Source: Edolisoma coerulescens (Eukaryota; Chordata; Aves; Passeriformes; Campephagidae). Taken from it: DNA of 64,000 nucleotides. This document shows, piece after piece, positions 1 through 12,996 of the stretch. The notes under the pieces are model-generated. The model worked only from the letters and a program-made list of their open reading frames with translations. It was not told the DNA's origin and did no database searches. The stretch spans positions 1 to 64,000 of the forward strand of contig VWZW01000847.1 of assembly GCA_013397115.1 (NCBI GenBank), written 5' to 3'. A program made the translations under genes and the position numbers. Every line of letters begins with the position of its first letter. Position 1 is the stretch's first letter.

Positions 1-825
1 CTCTACTGGAGGTGCCACTTGAGGATCCAAATTTGAGACCCAGCTCAACTCTTGCTCTCATTAGAGCACGTACCCTCAAGTAGTTTGTTCACTGAGCATA
101 GTGGAGATAAATCTCGAGTTTTGTGAAAGTACTTAAATCACGAACACATGGGAGTTTTGCAGATCTGCTCACAGGAGCAGTGTAGCTTGATTGTTGCTCT
201 GTCAAGAGGTCATCAGCTGCTTGGTATATGCTTTGTTTCTTCTCCAAAGCTTCCAGCCCTAGCCTGTTTCACCCAAAATGCCTTGTATCCAAGCTGCCTT
301 TCCCTGGGGGCTTATGGTCTCACCTGTCTCAGCAAATCTCAGCACTGGCCTAGACAAAGTGCTTTTGTATGGGCAGGGCATAGATTAACTTGTTTTGGAT
401 GCTGCATCTGTGAGGCCAGGGAAATCACGAACAATCCAATTTTTTGTAATTAAGGCATGAACTGGGTTTGTTAGCACCATCACAGAAGTGGCCAGTGTCT
501 GTGGATATTACACGTGAGATGCAAGCAAACAGCCCTGGCTCATTTCCCAAGAGCACAGAGCCTACAAGCATCTGAAGGACTCTAGCAATTGCTCCAGCCT
601 GTCCATTTCTTTGCCACTACTCCTTGTCATATCTGCCTGCCATGCCAGCAGTATTCGCTTCTCATGCCTTGTGGGTAGATCCTGCTCAACTCTGCTGATA
701 CTCCATGCAAACACTTCAAGGGGCAGTGGAGTTTCTATTTAAACATAAGTTCATCTCTTGCACACTCTATTCTTTGCTTTCACGGGAGATAATTCTTTCC
801 TCTGGTTCTCTTCTCTTCTCCTTAG
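1..825 (+). other. SVEP1: SVEP1 intron, right part
   Basis: This stretch precedes the first recognisable SVEP1 exon. It ends in a pyrimidine-rich tract and an AG at 824-825, a good splice acceptor. I looked for further cysteine-rich EGF or sushi modules here and saw none, so the preceding SVEP1 exon lies left of the window. Nothing else is recognisable. Confidence 0.7.
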
Positions 826-921
826 CAATATGCATTCTGCCGTGTCTCAATGGAGGTCGCTGTGTGGCCCCTTACCAGTGTGACTGCCCCCTCGGATGGA
901 CTGGATCACGCTGCCATATGG
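826..921 (+). CDS. SVEP1: SVEP1 exon: EGF-like module 1
   Basis: This 96-nt exon is bounded by a pyrimidine-tract AG at 824-825 and GTAAAA at 922. It starts and ends in phase 1. It encodes one EGF-like module with six cysteines, including CLNGGRC, CDCPLGW and TGSRC. The neighbouring intronic frame is open by chance on both sides and is not coding. Confidence 0.85.
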
Positions 922-3900
922 GTAAAACTTCTCACCTGCATCTTGTCTCACTTTTTCTGACTCTGCTAGCAATACCTAGCACAGTTCTCCAGGGACTCAT
1001 AGAACTCGTAAGCTTCTCGCAGGAAAAGCCAGGCCTACAATAATATTCCTGGAGGATTTGCTGTCCCCAGCTGTAAACTGCTTTCAGTCTAGTCCCTCCC
1101 TGGTGAGTCTTTAAAATGCCCAGAAAAGCTTGCTCTGAAAAAGGACAGACAGTACTCCCAAAGTACTCTCTGCAAAAAGCAGTGCAAAGGAGAAAGGGTT
1201 TCCAGGGAGAAGAATGGAACAATTCTTCTCAATCCCAAGTGCATGATTTTCATTTTCATCTTCAAGAAATTCAGGTCATCATTAAATTCACAACAAGCTG
1301 CAGGTATTGTAGAGGTTTTTCACCACATAGCTGTCTGGTTTGATGGATTCCCACTAATTGCCTGGGTACTGGCTCGGGAAAGAGAGCAGAGCAAAGCAAG
1401 GATTTAAGGGTGGTTGGGTTTAATGGGTACATCATACATGGGTACCTTACGTTAGGTATCATCTAAGTTCTCTGAACAAATTCAATGTGCACTTCTGTTT
1501 ACTAGATCTCTTACTTGCACCTAACCAAAGGTGAAGGGCATGGAGCACACAAAAATAGTGAGGGGTAGGAAGTTAGTGATTCTAGTGTCCAGGTCTGCAT
1601 CCTGACCAGTCAGTTTGTGTGAGATGAGGTTGGCTGCAGTTATGGAAAGTATTTGAACCTGAGGCTTAGAATACGGGGTTCCATATGAAGACTGAACAAA
1701 AGCCAGTTTTTGAAAGACTGTTCCCTGTGAAAAGACAGTAAAACTCAGCAACTGAGTGATTACTGAAATGTCTTTCAATCGTTATTAAATCTTAAATATT
1801 TGCAAATATTAGCTATTTTGAAAAATATATTTTTTTCACTGTACTTTTATTGTCCAGGTGCACCTTAACTGATTTTTTACAGGGATTTAACATGAAAGCC
1901 CAGTTTTACCTTCCTGCAAGACTTTGAAGTGGCTGATGGTGTGAGCTGGGAAGGAATCCATGACTCTGTTAATGAATGTTCACAGTATTTGTTTAACTGA
2001 TAAGAATAGTGAGTGTGGGGGATAAGCTGTGTGATACACTGCAAACCCAACCCTTCTGCAGAAAATCGAAATACCAGAGAGAACATTTTAACTCTGAGCT
2101 ATTGTCTTTTGAAGGGACACTTGCCTAACACGTAATGCATCGTTTCCTCTTATATTTCGCAAGCTTTGCAGCTATAATAGGTGCTTGAGGAGGATAGATG
2201 GCTCTTCACTTTTGGGCCAGCAATTCAAATCTGTACAGGCTTGACTTGCTTTTCAGTAGCTAAAGGGAAAATTCTAGTGAACAACTGCATCTGCGTCATA
2301 AACACTGCTTATGAAGTTTTTTAATCACTTCTTGTTTCAGCTACTGATATTGACATTTTGCTGTGACAGAGAAATACTTCAGTGACAGCTAAAGATGTTT
2401 CAGTCATATGCTTCATTCCAAAATCAGATGTAATTTTCAACATTACCTACTTGGTGCACTTAATTTTATATGGATGGCCTATCACTATAGCCCCCTGCCA
2501 TTGTTTGTTCTTGTTTGGCCCAGAGGAATTGGAGTAGTTTTTTCACATTCTTGTGACTACTCATTTACATCTCCTGTAAATCCATATTAACCAGTGTTTC
2601 CTGATGCAAAATTATTACCCAGCCTTTGTCCTCACTAGTATCTTTAGGTCTGTCCTCTGTATATGGCATTATCTACTTTAAAGTATTCATATCTTCAATT
2701 TTCCTGCAATATACATGTCTGTGTTTGAAGGACCTCATTAAGTGTATATCTAAATTGGTTCTATAAATTGTACGGTTCAATCTTAAAACTGATAGGAAGA
2801 CTTGAAACTTTGACTTTTGTTTGGTTACTTAATATCCTTGGGTTAGACTGTCACACAAAAGCATGTTCAACTAGGCTCAGCACAACCTGTAACGTAGACA
2901 AGGGGTTTTTCTCTAATGCTCTGTTGCACCTAGTCTCACCTCTTAGGGCTATCCAGTGTCTTTCAGGACCTTACTGTCACTCTCTGCTTCCTTTCCTTGT
3001 CTCTGTATAGGTGCCATTGTGTGAAGTCTTACTCCTTGCTTACTACTGATCTGCACATGGCTTTCTGACCTTCAGCTTCCTCTGCTGTCTCTTTCTATAC
3101 TTTTCTACATGTTTGGTGTCTGCTTGTCCTGGCTAGTGTTAAGCTGTCACATTCCTTTTTAAAAGAAAAATCTACATTTTATTCCTATTCTCATGTTCAT
3201 GTTATGACTTTTCTAATTCCTCTTCCTGCTTCCACTTGCTTTCCTTTGTTGTCTTAATTGGAATCAAAAACAACAGAACTTTTAAGACAATGTAAAATTA
3301 CACACTGGCTGCTTCATGCAGCTCATACAATGCATCAGACAGCAAAAGCAGTAGAAAGAGTCAAATCTCACTTAGCAGACGCGTGCTTCTCAGGCTGCCC
3401 TTTCCATTCTTAACAGAATAAGGCAGGATGGATTTTCAGTGCCCTGCTCCCTAATCAGCTTGTTGTGAGTGTGCTCATTAATGCAAATTTGTGTGTGTGT
3501 TTGTATGCAGCTGTTTGCCAGTTGCCTTGCTTAAATGGTGGGAAGTGCATACGACCAAATCGATGCTACTGTCCGTCTTCCTGGACTGGACATGACTGCT
3601 CTAGGTAAGTGTTGCTGAGCACTGTCCCAGAGCTAGGCTGAATCATACCCTACTGAACTCTAAACCTAAACAATGAACAAATAATTTTAATACTTCAAGC
3701 ATCTCTAGATTCTGTAAAACGGTAACCTTAAGATGCCTCAAGATTTATTGGCAATATGGAGAGACCTTAGAGAGTACTCTGCAAAATGATTACCAAACTT
3801 CTAGAAAACTCAGAAAGTTGTATATTTACGTGTAAGCAGACATGCAAACCTGCAATGTTTAGACTGGTTTTTCATTATGTAAATGGAAGTGGGGTTTTGA

Positions 3901-4810
3901 CATGGAATACAGAATATTCTTCAGGAAATTTTGGTGGCCTACTGTTTACAAGTGTTCATTATGAACTGTACATACCTCAGCTGGGTCCATGTTCAAGACT
4001 AGCATTATGCAACAGTTGTTATAAATAATAGGTCGTCTTACACCCAGCGTTGAGTGATGTAATCATTTAAAGGGTATGACACAGTGCCTCTGAGGCAAGT
4101 CCCAGTTCAAATCTCCTGGCAGCTCTAGGGCCATGAAACACATGATAGCAAAAATGTTTATACCTCAACTCACACAGGCTCCTGCTGAACACATTGGTCA
4201 TTATCCTGGAGAACTAAATAAGAACCACATGAATATTAATATTTTTCTGCAGGAGACAGACAAAGCCTGTGACATCAGCCCTGCAGGACTGAGGTCTAGC
4301 AGCTTGTCCATTCCAGAGCTGTTTAAGAGGAAGTTTCCCAAACACAGCTGGGTGGGTGAAGACAGAAACAAGCTCTGAGATCTGTCCCATGTTTTATTAA
4401 GCCTTGGCCTCCGTTACTTGTGGCTCTTTATGGGGTATGATACTTTTCTGAGAATTCTAAAATAATACAGGCAAATGCCATGATAGCAGAGATTCACTGC
4501 TGCAGTTTAACAACATGTGATTTGTAAGGGGAAGCTGAAAGATCCCAAAGCTTTTACCAGCATGCAGAACAAGACTAGATCCAAATTACTCTGTGATGAG
4601 CCATGACTTAAATTAAATGTCAGATATCTCTATTCCCCATGCCCACTCTCTTCCCCTCTGAGCTGCGGCACTCTAATCCCTGGTATACCTTCAGACACCA
4701 TCCTCTTGTGCCTCACTGTTGATTGTTTGGTATGTTCAGCACACCACTGATTTTGTTTTGTTTGGGTTTTTTGATGCAGGAAACGGAAGGCTGGATTCTA
4801 TCCCTTTTAA
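826..4810 (+). CDS. SVEP1: SVEP1 C-terminal part (three last coding exons)
   Basis: Joined exons 826-921, 3511-3604 and 4780-4810 encode the C-terminus of SVEP1 (polydom), a large secreted matrix protein with von Willebrand A, EGF, pentraxin and many sushi domains. It works in cell adhesion and lymphatic development. The piece seen here is about 73 residues: two tandem six-cysteine EGF modules of the C-x3-C-x-N-G-G-x-C type, then a basic tail ending KRKAGFYPF. The reading frame holds across both introns. The first splice joins G to CT (Ala), and the second joins AG to G (Arg). The EGF exons are flanked by phase-1 introns, as is usual for such modules, except that the last intron is phase 2. 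The rest of this protein of roughly 3,500 residues lies left of the window. The assignment rests on domain type, the C-terminal position of the EGF pair and neighbouring TXN. Another EGF protein is possible but unlikely. Confidence 0.85.
922..3510 (+). other. SVEP1: SVEP1 intron between the two EGF exons
   Basis: This is an AT-rich intron of about 2.6 kb with no repeat I can name. It ends in an unusual acceptor region built on a TG repeat (about 3491-3503) instead of a clean pyrimidine tract. No further EGF module is visible inside it. Confidence 0.7.
3511..3604 (+). CDS. SVEP1: SVEP1 exon: EGF-like module 2
   Basis: This 94-nt exon starts after TGCAG at 3506-3510 and ends before a consensus donor GTAAGT at 3605. 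It encodes the second six-cysteine module (CLNGGKC, RCYCPSSW, TGHDC). It starts in phase 1 and ends in phase 2, leaving AG to be completed by the last exon. Confidence 0.87.
4780..4810 (+). CDS. SVEP1: SVEP1 terminal coding exon with stop
   Basis: A T-rich tract and TGCAG at 4775-4779 precede G-AAA-CGG-AAG. The first G completes the split Arg codon of the previous exon. The frame then reads KRKAGFYPF and stops at TAA (4808-4810). The short basic tail directly after the last EGF module fits the SVEP1 C-terminus as I remember it. An earlier acceptor near 4252 also keeps a frame open for about a dozen codons, but it gives a less plausible tail. Confidence 0.7.
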
Positions 4811-7365
4811 CATCAGAGCAGCAATTCTACACTCAGATATCTTTCTTCAGCCTAGGCACCACAGCTTGGAATCTAATGCATTGTAAATCAAATACATTGT
4901 TTCCCTTCCCCCATCCCTCCTCAGCTCCCTTATTTTGTATTTTATTTTGTGATGCATTTTTACAATACCTTTCAATTTTTAAAGAAATCCTCTGTATTTT
5001 TCATTTACAAAAGTATTATCAAATATATGCTGCTACACAGATGTCATACACACATACACATACAAATGTAAAGATTCCTACAGTCTACTGAGGAAGTGGT
5101 TGTTTAAAGTGAAGTCCCTCCCATTTCTTACATTAAGTAAGCTAATTAAGTACTATACTGCCAACTATGATTAAATATGGCAATCTGCTTATCAGCTGCC
5201 AAAGCATACTACTGTCCAGCAACTCAACAGTAAAGAGGGTTACATAAGGCTGACTGAGCCGCTAAACTCTGCATTGGGCCTGTCTCTGAATTTCAGCTGA
5301 TAAAAATTATAACTGCATGTGATAAAGTCTATGTTGTAACCACAGTTTCTGGTGAGTATAAGAAGAAGATTCTGTAGTGTGGTTTATGTGACATTAACTT
5401 CATTGGAGAGTGACTTAATGGGATGCATCGGCATGAATTTTAGCTGAGTTCTTGGTAAAATAGTCAAAAATGTAAAAGAGCTGACGGAACATCATCTCAT
5501 TCAGAGAAGAATGGACTGAGTCTAGCCAACAAGAGCCTTTGAAGCTTTCTGACCTACAGGCAGTTCAGGTGTAGCTCTAAACTGGATAATCCAGGATCCA
5601 GCAGTAGGAAGCATGCGGATTTCTGAAACCTGCAGTTTCCATTTGCCACGGGAATCACCACCTGCCTGTAGCCACCATCCCTTTCCTGTGTAAACGAAGT
5701 ACGTATCTAGCAGCTATCTGCTAGGTGAATGTTTTTGATATCTGGGGTTTGGGTTCCAATATTTGACTGCCCCCGAGATGGACAGAAGGCACCTGTTACT
5801 TTTACAGGTGAAAGTTTGCTATCTGCTTGCCAAAAGGTTGCATTTTTGTTATACAGAGCCCTCAGAAAACTGGAAAAGGCCTGTCTTGAGAACACATACA
5901 CAGGCAGAAATGCTCAGCTGGCTGAGAAAAACTGAGAGCACACATGCTATCATATTTCTCATTCTCAGACTGGTGATCCCATTGCATCTGAGAAAAGCAC
6001 ACACCTGGGTGCCACCATTAAGTCATGCTCTGATGAACCAAAATGCTAAGATTTATGATTAAGTAGGGTGGTGGAATTACAAGGCAGAAATCACATGCAT
6101 TTTTTGAAGTCACATGTTTGGTAATTGTCATCAGTTAGCAAAAAGTCTGATCTATGAAAAAAGATATTAGAGTCAGAACCTGAGAGTCATTGATCAGAAG
6201 CCCCATTTTTCCCAATAATAACAGAAAAGTGTAATTTGCAGTCATCATTGGGAAAGAAAAAGGAGAAATAAATTTTAACCTTCTGTACCTTCCTATTCCT
6301 GCTTAGTTACCCTCCAGATTAAGAGTGTGCAAAACTGCCCCACCCCACCCCCCTTCATGGATGTACCTTCCTTTTGTGCATGAACCCTGATACAGGAAAG
6401 TGGTACGAAACCAAAATGAGCTCACAGTTACAGTAACAGGGCTCTAGTAAATACTGACACATGTCTGATGGCTTTTAGCCCAAGACCAGAAATGGGGAAG
6501 AAAGAAACAAGCAAAATTTTCAGCCATTAGGAGCTTTCAGCCAATTAAAAAAAAAAAAAACAGATAGTAAAGAATAGGAGTCATTAGGGGATCAGATTAA
6601 TGTGAATGTAGATTACTTCCCAGTGGGAGCTGCAACCAGCTGAAGAGTTGTGGTTTTAGCTCCCACAACCTTCTTTTTCTAATGGACTCTGCTAGCACGT
6701 AGCAAAAATCTTCTGTCTCCCAGCTCCGCAGCCATCGATGTTTACAGCTTTGACTGAAGTTAGTGTTCAGTAAGTAATGTCCACATTTCAACACACAGTC
6801 ACCACCATTTGTAGGCACTTTGTTGCTTGACTTCCTTGCTGCCTTAACAGCAAATGAAGGGAAGCTGCAGTGAGCAACACAGGACTTCTCAAGGGAAAGA
6901 GTGCACAGGTGAGAAAAGCAGATATTTATTTATATGTCATTCTCATGTTTTTGTCCCTTTTCCAATGTGCTTCTCTGGTGTGTCCCCTGACTCTGTCCTG
7001 GTCATCTCTAGAGCAGAACAGCAGTGGTGAGGGGAGTGCTTAGATCTGGCAGGACATTGCAGGAGAGTTTAGGTCTGCAGAATACCTTTTAGCACCTCAG
7101 CTTCACACTAGTGACTAGTACATGGAGTCCCAGGATCAACCCAGTCAACACGTTTTGTGAGGAGATGTGGTGTTAGGACAGAATAGCTGAAACTAGAGGC
7201 TGTTATATTAGTGCTATTGATGATGTTTTGATACTTACTGGAATATTTTCCCCTCCTTACCCAGTACTGTGTTGTCATTTATGTCACTGCTTGTTCTGTG
7301 TTTTAAAAGACTTCCATGTGATGCACTTTACACTGTAAATAAAGCTGCACCCTGTTTAGTACCTA
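4811..7365 (+). other. SVEP1: Probable SVEP1 3' UTR
   Basis: AT-rich sequence follows the SVEP1 stop codon. AATAAA hexamers lie at 6267, 7338 and 7999. The 7338 signal has the most convincing context, followed by T/GT-bearing sequence. That would make a UTR of about 2.5 kb, but the true end cannot be fixed without transcript data. Short open frames at 5729-6062 have no homology I recognise and I treat them as chance. Confidence 0.5.
7338..7343 (+). terminator. SVEP1: Candidate SVEP1 polyadenylation signal
   Basis: A canonical AATAAA hexamer in the context TGTAAATAAAGC, about 2.5 kb after the SVEP1 stop. Alternative hexamers at 6267-6272 and 7999-8004 are possible. Confidence 0.45.
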
Positions 7366-10300
7366 TATAGAGGCAACATTGCATTCTTTCCACAATGCCT
7401 CACAACAATGACATTAACCTACCCTTTAGGATCTGCTGGCAAAGACTACAGAAATAGACCTCCACTCAAGCAAAAAGACAAAATAATTGCCAGCAATCTT
7501 AAAAGGTTGGGTTGGATTAGTCCACGTTAGATCTGCAGATAAAAATGCAGTTAGCACCTCATTTTTCAAATCCTTTCTGATGCTAGGGCATATTTTTAAA
7601 CCTGTAAGAGCCAAATTTACCACTGGCCTCAAGAGACAGATTAAAACCTGCTTCACTCGCTACTGATGGAGATACAACTTGTTTTATTCTGCACCAGTAC
7701 TGGAATTTTTAAAGCTATGGAAATACCCATATTCCCAGAGAGATGAGGTAAAGAATGACTGTAGCAGAAAGAAAACTTTGTAACTCAAGCACCACTCATC
7801 CAAACAAGGAGCACATATGACGTAACAGTCAAAAGATTTAGGATGTGAAGTTTTTGGAGGTAATGTTATAAGCCTGTCAGTGTTTGGATACACAGGCATA
7901 AGTGGAAACTTGGAGGTGCAAAAAGTGGTCAGTGTTTGAAAACCTTCCCCTAAGCCAGCAACTCAAAAGGCTGGTGTGAGGCTACTGATAGTGTTGTTAA
8001 TAAAGCCCTGAAATTTGATGTGTATCTTATAGAAAAGATAGAAATTTGCATCTCAGATTTGCAGTACATTAAATACTGGTAATAATCGTGAATGGGAGCA
8101 GCTGGGCTGCCTGTGCACGTGGACTCAGATCTTGTGCATGCTCTAGAAACACAGAGAACTGCTTTATTTAAAGGGAAGTGTGGTAAGAACAGGCTCCTTC
8201 CCTGGCCCTGTTCTCTTTGTTGTGAACACTGAACAAGCTAAAACTCTGAAAGGAGTCTACTGACACCTATGTCTCTCTGCTTGGAAGTACACTGGGAAAT
8301 GTTTGAGTGTGACTGATCTCATGGCGGGGCACTGGACAGGGTTAGTGTGTGCCAGCAGTTGTTACCATGAGGAGTCACCTTTACACCTTAACAGTCTGAC
8401 CAGAGATCTCTTTTGCATCTCAGCGCAGGAACAGTTTGTGCATCTCTGAATTGTCGTAGAGCAGTTTGGGTCCTCACTGCGGAAAGGATCCCTGCTGCTT
8501 TTACCGCACTGCAGACTCTTTTCTGAGATAACATACCCTGACCACAAATTTCCAGCAGTGAGATACAGGAACTGCAGTACCCAGAGGCAGGCCAGGTGGA
8601 ATATGCAGTATCATTATTGATCTGTTTCTCTAAGGTTATTTCCACTCACGTGCATGATGCAGAGCACTTCTTCAGGTATCCATCCCATTTGCGAGCTCCT
8701 CTCCCAGGAGCAGGGCTGCACTTCCATTATCCTTGCTTTCTAGCCTGATGTGTTGCTAGTGCCTGCCAATATCAAGGGCAGCAGGCTTGCCACTTCTCCC
8801 TGCTGAGCTTGGAGCACTGCAAAAGCTGATGCTCTTCACAAGTTGATTGACATGGTTCTTCAGCGCAGGCTTGTCCATCCTGCCAGATGTCCCTCCTGTA
8901 GATGGACCAGCGTGACCACTTTGTGCTGTAAGAAGTATCATGCATGGCCTAGTGAATAGGACACTTGAGTTTCTCCCAGCCAGTGGCAGACTGTGCCGCC
9001 ACAAGAAAGTCACCACTTCAAGTCTTCTCATTTCATGGGTCAGATGAGCCCTTCCTTCTCCCTCAAGGTGCTGCAGATTTAAAACGACAGATGAGATTTA
9101 AGCATGGTTATCACATTTACTAATGGTAGCCCTTCTGCAGATGTCATCTGCATACCTCATTGCTTGTTCAGTGGACCAGCACTAACCTTAATCTTTTCAG
9201 CCTAGAGTCTTTGCTGAATGTAAATCTTCTTCCTTCAAATTTTCATTTGCAACCAACATCTGCTGAACAGATTGTCCTGAAAACTCAAGTTGTTTCTCTG
9301 TCTCCAGAAACTTTGAGGCTATGACAATATCATTGAGCCCAGAGCAGCACCAGTTCTGTTTGGACCCAGAGCCTGCATGCATGGCAAAGGCCAGAAAAGG
9401 AGGCTGCTGGGCAGGGACAGGTTGTCACTGTGGTACTGCTGGCCTGCACCACATTGGAGGCCAGGAGCATGGTGAGGACTGACCCTGGATCTCTGCTCAG
9501 TGCTCTTCTCTCCTCGATGAGAAATTTTGCCATGCTGTATCCCAGCAGCCTGAGGAAATCAGTCTGTCGTTATACAACCAGGTGGCAAAGAACAATCACC
9601 ACTGCCAGCTCATCTATACCCCGCAAACAAATCCAGGGCTTTCCTGGCTGCCTCTTAGTCATGCCTTCCCTTCCTATCCCCTCCTAGCTGCTTCCTCAGT
9701 ACAGTCCATTTATTTCGCTTTGTTTTCAATAGTTTGGCTGTCGTACTTCCTTCTCATTTGGGAGTGGCATGATTTTTTTGTTGCTAACTCAGAAGTAACC
9801 AGGATTCATTGGATGTGAAGCCAGCAGCCTCCCTGGCTGGAAGAGAAGCACAGTGTCAAGAATGATGAAGGTCTACAACTGCCAGTGCCGGCAGAGCTAG
9901 CAGCCTATCCAACACACAGGAGAAACCCTGCAAAACTGAGCACTTCTTCATCTGCTTTGCCTTGCCTTTCCATCTCTTCCTCTGGCTCTTCGTGGCCATG
10001 CTTTTCAGTTTGCAGATACATATTATGCTTACAGCTGTGCAGGTCAATGAGCCTGTTGACAGATAAATGACATGGCTCCCCTGGAGGGAAGGACCCTGAG
10101 TGGCACTCCATGGTTAGGGTGACCGAAAAGGCCTCTCCCAGGATGCTTTGCTTCTTTATGTTAATGTACCCCAGCTCTGCCTTCCCAGTTGGCCTGTTTG
10201 GCCCTCCCCTTTTACCTTATCTAGAATGCTCTCTCTCCCCCCGTACGCGCCCCATGTATAAACTTAGATTCTCTCTCTCTCTCTCAATCTCTCTCTTTCT

Positions 10301-12996
10301 CTCTTTCTCTTTCTCTTTCTCTCTCTCTCTCTCTCTCGTCTCCATCCCCGGACTCCTTCACATGCATGGCTGGAAAAAACCTCTCCTGTGGAACTCTATG
10401 CGAAGACCCTTCCTGCCTCTTTGCCATCGACTCATTTATTGAGCTATCCGGTGTGTGCGGTTGCGTGTGTGAGCGTGTAGTAGCCTTGCTGTGCGGCTTC
10501 ACACTGGAGACGCTTCTGGAAGGTTGTGGCTCCCACCATCTGCCCGCCGCAACATAGAGCTGCTGGGGGGATGTCTGCATTTTCCAAGCAGGCACCAAAA
10601 TGTACAGAGCAGAGGCACATCCAGATCAGCTTGCAATAGCTGGGGAGAATATGCTGTTGCCTTTTCCCGCTGCACTGCAGCAGCCTAGGGTTGCCCTTTT
10701 CCCTGACATCTGCTCCACTGTTGTGGCTCACAACTGATTTCTGCACCTATCCTTGTGCAGCTCTGTCCACAGGGCTGCAGTTTCATAGGCAAGGTCATGA
10801 GCAGGGTCCTGGGCTGGTGACAGGACATAGGACTCCAGTGATATGCAGAGACCCCGTCTACCTCGTGTGTACAATAGATAGGTCCCAAATATTGTTCAGT
10901 GCTAAGGGAATTATTAAGGGAAGTACTGCTCTTGGCTGCTTCTGGAGAGTGCAATATGAACTGGCAGCCTCCAAGCCACACCTAGCACCAAAGCCAGGCT
11001 GCATGCCCATCCCTGGCTCAGCTGGGGAGACAGACAATTCCTCAAGGACGAGGTAGATTCTCAACACCCTCTGCAAAAACCAAAACCTTGGAGTTGGACC
11101 TTGTCCTGGCTCCGCCACTGCCTGTTCATCCTGGAAGAGTGTGGAGCCAGGCAGTAACACCAGGAACCAGACATGGGAGCCCAGGAAGGACCATAGTCCG
11201 TCCCTGGGAAATAGGATGGGGGCAGAAAGGCCTACAGTGGATACTGGTGGTGCTCAACAGAGCCAGTCTTACAGCTCTGCCCAGGGAGAGCCTGGACACA
11301 ACTCCAGACCCATCTCACCTAGCATGGGGCATTTGGGGAATTCCCAAAGGTGAGGGGAGGTTTTTCCATGCTGGAAAAGAAGGGGCAGCAAAATGGGAGG
11401 CTGTGTGGTATGACAAGAACGGAAACCTCAAGAAAGCTGCAGTTTAGAAACCACTTAAGTATATGGTCATGTCATACAACCATTAAGGGTACTTAATTGC
11501 ACCTATGCAGTTTAAAACATGTTTAAGCATTCTTCTGGGCTGCAGCCTTAGTCATCACAAGATTATAATAAATATGAAAAACTGTGTCTGCCCTGCAGAC
11601 ACTGGTGAGATGGCTGCTAAGTGCCGGGCACTGAATATTTGCCATTAGCTGAATGCAGAAAGTTGATAAAAGAGGTGGCTGCCCAGTCAGGTATTGCTAG
11701 GCCAGATATCGGGTTTGATTTTATTAAATAGCTTGGTTAACAATGTTGGGTAAGGGATAAACAGCTCATTAATTAATCTTGTTTATCACAGGGAAGTGCT
11801 ATAAGCACCTGTGAGAATACATTACATGAAGGAAGGATAATCCATATTAAAGGAAAATGATGTGAAATTAAAGTTAGAAATGACAAGTCAGTGCTTCCTG
11901 AGGGGAAAAGAAAAAAAAACAAAATGAATGTGCCCCTGGGGAGAGAGGGAAGTGTGAAGGCAGGCTGGTGAGCTGGCTGTTCCCACCCCCACTTGCTTTG
12001 GGTTTCATGCTTGAAAACAAGCAACAACGGCTGAGTCCTAGAAAGACGAGAGGAGAGCAAAATCAAGATCAGCCCACAGCACTGGAGAGATGCAGCAACA
12101 GAGCTTGTGTGAATTTTGTTTTGTCTTAGTTTTGGTGCCACAAAGGTATGATTTCTCTCTGGCCAGCATCAGTGAGATAATGGTGCTGCCATTCCTGTGT
12201 GTGCTGGCATATGAAGCTGGCAGCTGGTGTCCACATGAGAGGAGGAAGAATGTCACAAAGTCTGGAGTCCCAGTGCTCTGAAATGGCAGATAAATAAGGG
12301 AAATAAACACAGCCAGCCAGGGGCAGGGGGCAAGCAGACCCTGTTCATGCCACCAAGGATCGCACTGCACAGCACCTGCTCAGAGTGTGATTTTGCAACC
12401 TAAATATTCCAGAAGCATGGGGTTCTTCTGATTTCATCCCTGGTAAGATTACGTAAACGAGATATGAGTGGCTGCCGTGTATAAATACCATGTTTGAGGA
12501 CACTTCAGGGAGGAGTCACTGATGGTGGCTATAGGGTTCTGTAAAACAAGGGATTGAATATAAGTGGAGCAGATATCCCACTGCACCAAAAAGCATATGA
12601 GTTTTCTGGGTTACCTGTGGGCTGGGCTCCCTGTAAGGAAAACACTGGACTCAATGGGTTGAGTTAGTGTAAAACAAGGCATGATACAGCATAATAAGCA
12701 CTCTGTACAGTCAGAGAGCTCAATCCAGAAAGTTTCTTGTATTTCTGCTTTCAAGAAGCTACTGGGGTTTTTTTGAGACTTTCAGGTTATTCATGAAAAG
12801 ATGCAAAAGTAGTATAGAATGCAGTATGGCTGGGGATGAATGACTTGGTACACGGACACCAGCACTCTGAAAACCAACAAGCACTTAAGGACCAAGAATT
12901 AGAAGAAGGAGCCCTATCCATCCACTTACGTTTCCCAGAAGATCTGTAATTGGGCATTAGGGCAATAGAGGTAAGAGCTGAGCAGCAAAAGTGAAC
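7366..12996. other. Intergenic sequence, no gene recognised
   Basis: This intergenic stretch has only short open frames with no family I can recognise. A (CT)n tract sits at 10269-10337 inside a locally CpG-bearing, TATA-containing segment (about 10120-10560). Minus-strand open segments between 8.4 and 9.5 kb have a coding-like composition but are broken by stops and frame changes. At best they are a decayed pseudogene. Confidence 0.6.
10269..10337. repeat. (CT)n / (CTTT)n pyrimidine tract
   Basis: About 69 bases consist almost only of C and T, mostly CT dinucleotides with interspersed CTTT units and one AA interruption. It lies just downstream of a TATAAA-like element at about 10257. It is a simple-sequence repeat and is likely length-polymorphic. 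Confidence 0.9.

Noticed and set aside
4252..4378. Alternative SVEP1 terminal exon after TTTTTCTGCAG near 4252
   Set aside because: In the phase required by the previous exon it stops after about a dozen codons with a less plausible tail; the long open frame there is in another phase. The 4780 exon fits better.
8370..9530. Decayed protein-coding pseudogene on the minus strand
   Set aside because: Open pieces look coding-like, but they are in different frames with many stops and match nothing I know.
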